Assembly (NCBI GenBank): GCA_964567595.1
Contig: CAZMNF010000028.1
Location: 1-26,184 of the forward strand
Length of the DNA: 26,184 nt
Source of the DNA: CAZMNF01 sp964567595
Lineage (GTDB): Bacteria > Bipolaricaulota > Bipolaricaulia > RBG-16-55-9
Direction: 5' to 3'
Program-made: the position numbers and the translations under genes
The notes under the pieces: generated by a model
Database searches by the model: none
What the model saw: the letters and a program-made list of their open reading frames with translations, nothing else
What the model was told of the DNA's origin: nothing
Shown here: in pieces, positions 6,907-13,371 of the stretch
Layout of the letters: every line of letters begins with the position of its first letter
How positions within the stretch are numbered: the stretch's first letter is position 1

Positions 6907-7590
6907 ATGCGATCGATGAAGCTCTTGGGCGCCGCATTGCTGCTCACTGTGGGCCTCGTTGCCGGGCTCGGCGCGAGCGACACCCAGCCGCCAGAGATCG
7001 AGATTGAGACGCCGCAGGACGGCGCGGAATTCCTGTTGAATGAGCCCGTAACGGTGTCGTGGTCGGTTCGCGATCCCGTGCCGGGATCAGGCGTGGCGTT
7101 CACGCGGGCGACCCAGGACAGCGGCGAAGCGCTAGACACGAGCACGCCCGGCGATCATGTGTTGATGGTTGAAGCCGAGGATCGCGCCGGGAACCGATCC
7201 CAGAAGCGAGTGCGCTATTGGGTGCTCTACGACGTCACGATCGAGGAGCCGCTTGCCCCCTCGGCCTTCAACGACGACACGCCACCGACGATGACCTTGC
7301 CGGTCGGGACTGAGATCCCGCTCAGCTTTACGGTTCAGGACGCCTTCGGGCAGTCGGTCAGGGACGTGGGCAGCACCGTCAGCGTGCTGGAGGCCGACAC
7401 GCGCGAGATCGTCTTCTTGGGCGAGGAGGGCGTCAAATCGCTCCGATTCAACGCCGACAGCGCCACGCACGAGTTCACGTTGGATACCGGAGCCCTCGCC
7501 CCAGGCGACTATCGCGTGATCGTCCAGTTCCAGGACGGGCGCACGATCTTTCGGGTGGATTTGACGCTGGAGCCAAACGAGTCGACTTAG
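6907..7590 (+). CDS. Secreted protein with Ig-like beta-sandwich domains, function unknown
   Basis: The predicted protein has 227 residues. A signal peptide covers about 1-23 (MKLLGAALLLTVGLVAGLGA core). The first part, about 25-105, has the look of a bacterial Ig/fibronectin-like domain as seen in surface proteins: PPEIEIETPQDGAEF, then VTVSWSVRDPVPGSG, then VEAEDRAGNRS. The second part, about 110-225, is also beta-rich and ends in FRVDLTLEPN. No catalytic motif or membrane anchor is seen. GAGGAGGGG seven bases before 6907 supports that ATG over the one nine bases downstream. The next gene has its own predicted promoter, so this may be transcribed alone. I do not recognise a named family. 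Confidence 0.7.
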   Translation: MRSMKLLGAALLLTVGLVAGLGASDTQPPEIEIETPQDGAEFLLNEPVTVSWSVRDPVPGSGVAFTRATQDSGEALDTSTPGDHVLMVEAEDRAGNRSQKRVRYWVLYDVTIEEPLAPSAFNDDTPPTMTLPVGTEIPLSFTVQDAFGQSVRDVGSTVSVLEADTREIVFLGEEGVKSLRFNADSATHEFTLDTGALAPGDYRVIVQFQDGRTIFRVDLTLEPNEST

Positions 7591-7605
7591 CGCATCGCGG
7601 GCGCC

Positions 7606-7635
7606 TTGTGCCCTGAGGCCGCCGTCGTCTACAAT
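7606..7635 (+). promoter_or_regulatory. Predicted promoter upstream of the peptidase/propeller/barrel gene
   Basis: TTGTGC (7606-7611) and TACAAT (7630-7635) are separated by 18 bases; the -10 box matches five of six consensus bases. The start site would be near 7642, giving a leader of about 30 bases with the strong site AAGGAGGT just before the ATG. This promoter may also drive proB and proA. Confidence 0.5.
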
Positions 7636-7673
7636 CCGTCCTATGCAACCATCGACGTGAAGGAGGTCGCCCC

Positions 7674-10511
7674 ATGCGCGTTGGCGTTCTGGCCGCGGCG
7701 ATCGCGCTGCTGGCCACACTGGCATTCCATCCGTCGGCTTCGGCTCAGTTCCTCGACCCGGCGCTGTCGTGGAAGACGATCGAGACCCCGCACTTCCGAG
7801 TGACGTTCCACCCTGGCACGGAGGGCATGGCCCAGCTGACGGCCCAAGCGGCCGAGGAGGCCTACGACTGGTGGACCGACAAGCTCGGCTATGAGCCCAG
7901 CATTAAGACGAATCTGGTCGTCGTGGACTATCAAGATGGGCCGAACGGCTTCGCCAGCCTGTTCCCCAACCTCCAGATCGTCAACTTCGCCAAGTTCGCC
8001 GGGTTTTCAGGGTTGTTCGCCAACTCCGAAGCCACGTCCTGGGAAGAAACGGTCACGTTCCACGAGTATGGCCATATCGCCGATCTCGACTATGTCGGGG
8101 GCATGGCGGCCAACTTCCGCAAGGTCTTCGGGCGCGTCATTCAGCCGGGCATGCAGGAGCCGACGCTGCTCGTAGAAGGGGTTCCGACCTACGGAGAGTA
8201 CAAGATCCGCGGCGCCTCGCGGGCCAACGAGCCGCGGGTTGCCATGATGCTGCGCACGATGCTCTTGGAAGACAGCTTCCCCAGTTATCAACAAGCCAGC
8301 TTCTACTACGACCGCGACGAGTGGCCGGCCCCGGGCTCAATCTCGCACGACGTCGGCCCCTGGTTCGTGCGGTTTTTGGAGGCTGAGTACGGCGAAACGA
8401 CCTATCGCCAGCTCAAAGAGGCGATGTCGGCCAACCCCTGGTGGAGCTACGGCAGCCTCCTTTCCTTGCTGATGCCGGGCACCCACGTCAGCGGTGACTT
8501 CAACGACATCTTCGAGGAGACAACGGGCAAGACGGGCCGGACGCTGTGGCGAGAGTTCCGCGCGTGGCTGTCGACGCAGTTTGATTCGCAGATCGACGAG
8601 ATCCGCGCAGCGGGCATCACGCCGAGTCGGCGTGCTACTCATTCGGGATTCTACACGGGCAACGCCACGTGGGGGCCGAACGGCGACTGGATCTACTACA
8701 CGCACGCCGATCCGGACCGCGCGGGCGGCGTACGTCGGGTCCACCCCGATGGCACGGGCGACGAAGCCATCGTGTCGGGATCGATTGGCGACTTAGCCGT
8801 CGACCTCGATGGGGAATCCCTGATCTACGCCAAAATGGACGTTTATGACAAGTTCTACACGCGCTACGATCTCTACCGCTACGACCTGTCATCGGGGGAG
8901 GAGACGCGATTGACCCACGGGGAGCGGCCGTTCCGGATCGCCATGGGCCCCGATGGCGAAAGCGTCGTCTACGCCCGCTACAATTGGGGGCAGGCCGCGC
9001 CGTCGATCCAGGAAATCGATCTGAGCTCGGGCGAGATCACGGAGATTCGGGCGTTCGACGAGGGGACGGTCGTCGAGGATTTGGCGCTCTCGCCCGACGG
9101 AGGGACCCTGGCGCTGTCGATCTGGAAGCGCGGCGGCTACTCCGACGTCTACACCCTGCCCGCCTCCGGCGGCGAGCTGACCGCGCTGACTCAGGACAAG
9201 GCGACGGATTATGGGGTGACGTGGGCGCCTGAGGGCGAGTACGTGCTGTTCAGCTCCGACCGTACGGGCGTCTACAACCTCCATGCGATCCGCCTGGCGG
9301 ACGGGTCGCTGTTCCGCGCGAGCAACGTGCTTACGGGAGCGACGGGCCCGGCCGTGTCGCCGGAGGGGAACCAAGTGGCGTTCACGGGCTACGGCGACTC
9401 CGGCTACGATCTGCAGATCATGCGCTACGCGCCGGAGAGCTGGACCCAAGTTCAGCCCAGTCAGGAAGAGATTCCGGAATGGAACGGGTTCCCCGACACC
9501 GACTACCCGGTCCAGGACTACACCCCGTGGCCCTCGCTGCGCCCGAAGCTCTGGTTCCCCGTATTGGGCGGATCGCAGCTCGGCGCGGCCACGTTCGGCC
9601 AGGACGCGCTTTTCGAGCAGAACTACAGCGCCAGCGCCGGCTGGGACCTCGAGGCGGGCACGCCGTACTTGAACATCAGCTATTCCTACGCGGGCACGTT
9701 GCCGACGATCTCCATGAACGCCTACGCCAGCGGCGCGGGATACAATGTCGGACTGGACGCCAGCTATCCCCTGGTGAGCCGCATGTCGCTCAACCAGTCG
9801 CTCGCGGTCGGTTATGAAATGAGCCACTTCGAACGCCCGTCACAGACGATCTCGGCGGACTGGTCGCTGTCGCACACCTGGGCTAGGGACATGACAAGCC
9901 TGACGACCAACGCGGCGCTCCATGCGACGTACAACTTGACAGCCGGCGAGGCCCCCCTACGCAAGCTCGTCGGCACCGTCAGCGAGCGCTGGCAGTTGCC
10001 CTTCGCCGGGCCAAAGGCCCTGGTTGCGCAGCTCGCCGCCGGCTGGAGCGACGCGCTCCTGCCCGAGCGCGGGTTCTCCGTTGGCGGATCGAGCGGGACG
10101 TTCCCCGTGCGCGGCTTTCCGAGGGGCATTGAGTCCGGTCGGGTGGCCGCCGCGGGAAGCTTGCAATACGGGCAACGTCTGATCGAAATCGAGCAGGGGA
10201 TCGGGCTCTGGCCCGTCTTTGTGGACGACGTCAACGCGGGCGTCTTCGTCGACGCTGCGCAGGCCGGCGATCGGCTCACCAACTATCGCGAGGATCTCCG
10301 GATCGGCTTCGGCGCGGAGGCTCGACTGACGATGAACCTGTTCAGCTACATGGGCGGCCCGACGCTGCGCGTGGGCGTCGCCCAGGGGCTGGGCCAACCG
10401 TCGCCCGAGGTCTACGTGTCGTTCGGCACCGGCGGAGAGGGACTCTATGGCGGAGACGGTGCGTCGCTGCGTCATCAAGATCGGCAGCCGACTCCTCGTC
10501 CCGAACGGTAA
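7674..10511 (+). CDS. Three-part outer-membrane protein: gluzincin-type peptidase domain, TolB-like propeller, C-terminal beta-barrel
   Basis: The predicted protein has 945 residues. A signal peptide covers about 1-24 (SASA cleavage). Residues about 30-300 resemble a peptidase-MA-like domain with HEYGH (130-134) as the zinc HExxH and LLVEGVPTYGEY carrying a likely third ligand (E168). Residues about 315-610 contain PD40/TolB-type propeller repeats such as LALSPDGGTLALS, TWAPEGEYVLFSSDRTG and AVSPEGNQVAFTGYG. Residues about 635-925 are alternating beta strands typical of a surface-antigen/Omp85-like barrel. It probably sits in the outer membrane with peptidase and propeller in the periplasm. 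AAGGAGGT precedes the ATG by six bases. The last 65 bases lie inside proB, and the C-terminus lacks the usual final aromatic residue, so the stop may have been lost and replaced downstream. Confidence 0.82.
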   Translation: MRVGVLAAAIALLATLAFHPSASAQFLDPALSWKTIETPHFRVTFHPGTEGMAQLTAQAAEEAYDWWTDKLGYEPSIKTNLVVVDYQDGPNGFASLFPNLQIVNFAKFAGFSGLFANSEATSWEETVTFHEYGHIADLDYVGGMAANFRKVFGRVIQPGMQEPTLLVEGVPTYGEYKIRGASRANEPRVAMMLRTMLLEDSFPSYQQASFYYDRDEWPAPGSISHDVGPWFVRFLEAEYGETTYRQLKEAMSANPWWSYGSLLSLLMPGTHVSGDFNDIFEETTGKTGRTLWREFRAWLSTQFDSQIDEIRAAGITPSRRATHSGFYTGNATWGPNGDWIYYTHADPDRAGGVRRVHPDGTGDEAIVSGSIGDLAVDLDGESLIYAKMDVYDKFYTRYDLYRYDLSSGEETRLTHGERPFRIAMGPDGESVVYARYNWGQAAPSIQEIDLSSGEITEIRAFDEGTVVEDLALSPDGGTLALSIWKRGGYSDVYTLPASGGELTALTQDKATDYGVTWAPEGEYVLFSSDRTGVYNLHAIRLADGSLFRASNVLTGATGPAVSPEGNQVAFTGYGDSGYDLQIMRYAPESWTQVQPSQEEIPEWNGFPDTDYPVQDYTPWPSLRPKLWFPVLGGSQLGAATFGQDALFEQNYSASAGWDLEAGTPYLNISYSYAGTLPTISMNAYASGAGYNVGLDASYPLVSRMSLNQSLAVGYEMSHFERPSQTISADWSLSHTWARDMTSLTTNAALHATYNLTAGEAPLRKLVGTVSERWQLPFAGPKALVAQLAAGWSDALLPERGFSVGGSSGTFPVRGFPRGIESGRVAAAGSLQYGQRLIEIEQGIGLWPVFVDDVNAGVFVDAAQAGDRLTNYREDLRIGFGAEARLTMNLFSYMGGPTLRVGVAQGLGQPSPEVYVSFGTGGEGLYGGDGASLRHQDRQPTPRPER

Positions 10512-11589
10512 GCTCGACTTCGACTATCTCCGGTCGATCGCGCAGGGCGTGTGCGCCCTGCGCCGGGCGGGGGTCGAGACCGTGCTCGTCAGTTCCGGGG
10601 CGATTGCCACCGGCGTGGCGGAGCTCGAGCTTAAAGATCGCCCGAGGTCGGTGGCGCGCAAGCAGGGAGCGGCAGCCGTGGGCCAGATCGCGCTCATGCA
10701 CGCCTATCGGACGGTCTTTGCCGAGAACGCCCTGGAAGGCGCACAGCTGCTGCTGACCCACGCCGACATCGAGGACCGGAAGCGGTTCTTGAATGCCCGG
10801 CACACGCTGGGCGCGCTGCTCGATTTCGGCGTTGTGCCGCTCGTGAACGAGAACGACACCGTCTCCACGGAGGAGATCCGCGTCGGCGACAACGACAACC
10901 TGGCCGCGATGGTCGCGTCGCTGGGCGAAGCCGATCTGTTGGTGTTGCTGTCGGACATCGACGCGCTCTACACGGCTGACCCCCAGCGCGATCCCCACGC
11001 CGAGCGGATCCCCGTGGTCGAGGGGATTACCGAGGAGCTGGAGGCGATGGCTGCCGACGCCCGCGACGGGCCCGGCATCGGCGGCATGCGCACAAAGTTG
11101 GAGGCCGCCAAGCGGGCCGGCGAGATCGGCATTCCCTCGGTCATCGCTCACGGCCGCGAGCCCGAGGTCGTGACCCGCGTGGCTCGGGACGGCGAGCGGG
11201 TCGGCACGCGCGTGGAACCGCCCCGGCCCGAGCGACTGCGCCAGCGCAAGCACTGGATCGGCCATCTGCTCAAGCCGCGCGGCGTCATCCATGTCGACGG
11301 GGGGGCGGCGAGGGCCGTTACCCAATCCGGACGGAGCCTTCTTCCATCGGGAATCACGGCTGTCGAGGGGACGTTCAAGATGGGCGACGCGGTGGACATC
11401 CACGATCCGGCGGGCACATCGATCGCGCGCGGGCTGGTCGCCTACGGGGCGCGCGAACTGGCGGCGATCCAGGGATGCCGGACGGACGAGATCGAGACGA
11501 TCCTCGGCTATACGTATCGCGACGAAGTGGTCCATCGAGATGACCTCGTGACCGTGACCGCCTCAACCAAGGAGCCCTCTCATGAGTGA
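10447..11589 (+). CDS. proB: Glutamate 5-kinase with PUA domain
   Basis: The predicted protein has 380 residues, full length for the two-domain form. It phosphorylates L-glutamate to gamma-glutamyl phosphate, the first step of proline synthesis. The amino-acid kinase domain (about 1-260) shows CVIKIGSRLL, VLVSSGAIATG, VNENDTVSTEEIRVGDND, LLSDIDALYTADP and GIGGMRTKLEAAKRAG. A C-terminal PUA domain (about 280-365) contains RGVIHVDGGAARAV and SLLPSGITAVEG. The ATG follows GGAGAGGG. The start lies 65 bases inside the preceding barrel gene, so translation is likely coupled. proA follows with an eight-base overlap. Proline is often an osmolyte; no proC is in this window. Confidence 0.97.
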   Translation: MAETVRRCVIKIGSRLLVPNGKLDFDYLRSIAQGVCALRRAGVETVLVSSGAIATGVAELELKDRPRSVARKQGAAAVGQIALMHAYRTVFAENALEGAQLLLTHADIEDRKRFLNARHTLGALLDFGVVPLVNENDTVSTEEIRVGDNDNLAAMVASLGEADLLVLLSDIDALYTADPQRDPHAERIPVVEGITEELEAMAADARDGPGIGGMRTKLEAAKRAGEIGIPSVIAHGREPEVVTRVARDGERVGTRVEPPRPERLRQRKHWIGHLLKPRGVIHVDGGAARAVTQSGRSLLPSGITAVEGTFKMGDAVDIHDPAGTSIARGLVAYGARELAAIQGCRTDEIETILGYTYRDEVVHRDDLVTVTASTKEPSHE

Positions 11590-12829
11590 CATGCAGGCGA
11601 TGGCCGAACGGGCCGCAAACGTCGGCCACGATTTGATGACACTGTCGGCGGAGACGAAGAACGAAGCACTGGAGGCGATGGCGGCTGGCCTGGAGCGCGA
11701 GTCGGCCGTCATCCAGGAGGCCAACGCGCAGGACATGGAAGGGGCACGCGCCACTGGCCACTCGACGGCGCTGCTCGATCGCCTGAAGCTTGACGCGGAT
11801 CGCATCGCCGGCATGGCGGATGGCTTGCGCCAAGTGGCGCAACTGGGGGATCCGGTGGGGCAGGTTGCCGAGCAGTGGTCGCGCCCGAACGGGCTCCGGG
11901 TGCAGCGGCACCGCGTGCCGTTGGGCGTGGTGGCCATGATCTATGAGGCGCGCCCGAACGTCACGGCCGACGCCGCGGCGCTGTGCCTCAAAAGCGGCAA
12001 CGCCGTGATTCTCAGAGGCGGCAGCGAAGCCATCCACTCCAACAAGGCCATCACGGAGGTTCTGCGGGCAGCCTGCCACGAGGTCGGCCTTCCGCGCGAC
12101 GCCGTTCAGCTCGTGAGCAACACCGACCACGCGCTCGTCGACGAGCTCCTCGATCTCGACGGCCACATTGACCTCGTCATCCCGCGGGGCGGCGCCGGCT
12201 TGATCCGACGGGTCGTGGAGCGCTCCCGGATTCCGGTGCTGCGCCACGAGCGGGGCGTCTGTCATCTGTACGTGGACGACGAAGCGGACCTGAGCATGGC
12301 CCAACAGATTGCCCTCAATTCGAAAATCCAACGGCCGTCGGTCTGCAACGCGCTGGAGACGCTGCTCGTCCACGAGGCGGTCGCGGACGCCTTCCTTCCG
12401 CGAGCGATCGAGCAGTTGAGAACCAATCGCGTCCTCGTTCGGGGCTGCGAGGCCACCCGGGCGATCGTCGACGACGTCGAGCCCGCCTCCGAGGCCGACT
12501 GGGGCGCGGAGTACCTCGATCTGGTCCTGTCGGTCAAGGTCGTCCCCGATATGCCAGCGGCCATGGCGCACATCGCCGAGCACGGGACCAAGCACACGGA
12601 GGCGATTGTCACTGACAACGACGCCCGGGCTCAGGCGTTCACGCGGGGCGTGGACGCGTCCGTCGTGCTGCACAACGCCTCGACGCGCTTCAACGACGGC
12701 GCCGAACTCGGCTTGGGCGCGGAGATCGGGGTCAGCACAAGCAAGCTCCATGCGTACGGGCCGATGGCGCTCAAGGAGCTGACGACGCTCAAGTACGTCG
12801 CCCTCGGCGAGGGTCAAGTCCGCGGTTGA
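11582..12829 (+). CDS. proA: Gamma-glutamyl phosphate reductase
   Basis: The predicted protein has 415 residues, the usual ProA length. It reduces gamma-glutamyl phosphate with NADPH to glutamate semialdehyde, the second step of proline synthesis, in the cytosol. It is an aldehyde-dehydrogenase-fold enzyme with VPLGVVAMIYEARPNVTAD, LRGGSEAIHSN, VIPRGGAGLIRRV and the catalytic cysteine C255 in IQRPSVCNALETLL. AAGGAG lies seven bases before the ATG, within the last codons of proB, and the two frames overlap by eight bases. Its last 16 bases also overlap the 3' end of the opposite-strand 85-aa gene. Confidence 0.97.
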   Translation: MSDMQAMAERAANVGHDLMTLSAETKNEALEAMAAGLERESAVIQEANAQDMEGARATGHSTALLDRLKLDADRIAGMADGLRQVAQLGDPVGQVAEQWSRPNGLRVQRHRVPLGVVAMIYEARPNVTADAAALCLKSGNAVILRGGSEAIHSNKAITEVLRAACHEVGLPRDAVQLVSNTDHALVDELLDLDGHIDLVIPRGGAGLIRRVVERSRIPVLRHERGVCHLYVDDEADLSMAQQIALNSKIQRPSVCNALETLLVHEAVADAFLPRAIEQLRTNRVLVRGCEATRAIVDDVEPASEADWGAEYLDLVLSVKVVPDMPAAMAHIAEHGTKHTEAIVTDNDARAQAFTRGVDASVVLHNASTRFNDGAELGLGAEIGVSTSKLHAYGPMALKELTTLKYVALGEGQVRG

Positions 12830-13071
12830 TCAAGGCCCAATCCGTGCTGATGGAAGATGTTGCTCATCAGCTCGATGCGGTCGTGCCGGGAGATGCGCAC
12901 GGCGTAGCAGCAGTCGTCGACCTCGCAGAGGTACCATCGTTCCCTTTGCGGCGCGCTCTCCACGACCGATCGACGCAGGTCCTCCGCCGTGAACAGATCG
13001 AGGGGCTCGCGGCGGGCGCGGAGGTAGCGGCGCACGGCGTCGGCGAAGGGGTGCTGAGTGAGTGGTTGCAT
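12814..13071 (-). CDS. Small protein of unknown function, 85 aa
   Basis: I do not recognise a family. It begins MQPLTQHPFADAVRRYLRAR, is mostly charged, and includes a cysteine group CEVDDCC near residues 49-55 that could bind metal or be redox active. It has no signal peptide or membrane segment. Support for a real gene: AGGAG five bases before the ATG, a sensible start at the edge of a long gap, and a near-exact fit between the end of proA and that gap, with only 16 bases of 3' overlap. It reads away from lptF-lptD, which starts 300 bases upstream. Confidence 0.65.
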   Translation of the reverse strand: MQPLTQHPFADAVRRYLRARREPLDLFTAEDLRRSVVESAPQRERWYLCEVDDCCYAVRISRHDRIELMSNIFHQHGLGLDQPRT

Positions 13072-13103
13072 GGTCGCTCCTCATCGCTTCTAGCGCGAAT
13101 CCT

Positions 13104-13117
13104 CCCCGAATTCGGGG
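13104..13117. repeat. Perfect 14-bp palindrome, possible operator
   Basis: CCCCGAATTCGGGG is exactly self-complementary with no spacer. It lies 33 bases upstream of the 85-aa gene's ATG, where a dimeric regulator could act, and far upstream of lptF-lptD. No second copy was noticed. Confidence 0.45.
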
Positions 13118-13142
13118 TCGGCTGCCGCGACGCAACGTGCGA

Positions 13143-13166
13143 CGTGTCCGTTGCCCATCGGACACG
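13143..13166. repeat. Inverted repeat with 8-bp arms
   Basis: CGTGTCCG (13143-13150) and CGGACACG (13159-13166) flank an eight-base loop. It is about 205 bases before the lptF-lptD ATG. With no T-run it is more likely a protein site or structured RNA element than a terminator. Confidence 0.4.
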
Positions 13167-13333
13167 CTGCCAAGATTCGCGCGTTTCCTTGATCGCTACG
13201 CGGCACGCTCGCCGCCTCGTCCCGAGCCTACAGCAACATCGGCGCTAACGGCCAATTGCGCCCCATGGGAGGGGAGTTGCGCGCCCCAGCGGCGGGCCAG
13301 CGAGGAGCGTGACGAATCGAGCAATTCGCCCGC

Positions 13334-13363
13334 TTGAGGTCGCGCATTGCGCCCGCCTATCAT
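13334..13363 (+). promoter_or_regulatory. Predicted promoter of lptF-lptD, possibly giving a leaderless transcript
   Basis: TTGAGG (13334-13339) and TATCAT (13358-13363) are 18 bases apart. Only eight bases separate the -10 box from the ATG at 13372, so the RNA would start at or next to the start codon. The GAGGG in those bases could instead be a ribosome site of a transcript begun further upstream. Confidence 0.45.
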
Positions 13364-13371
13364 GAGGGATC

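Larger units (their letters stand above)
13072..13371. other. 300-bp divergent intergenic region
   Basis: This is the longest non-coding stretch in the window, between the 85-aa gene (minus) and lptF-lptD (plus). It contains a 14-bp palindrome (13104-13117), an 8-bp-stem hairpin (13143-13166), repeated ATTGCGCCC or TTGCGCGCCCC words near 13256, 13273 and 13346, and a promoter-like pair at 13334-13363. No open frame of gene quality is apparent. Confidence 0.6.

Noticed and set aside
11375..12817. 480-codon minus-strand frame opposite proA and the end of proB
   Set aside because: It is the antisense shadow of two strongly conserved enzymes and shows no motif of its own.
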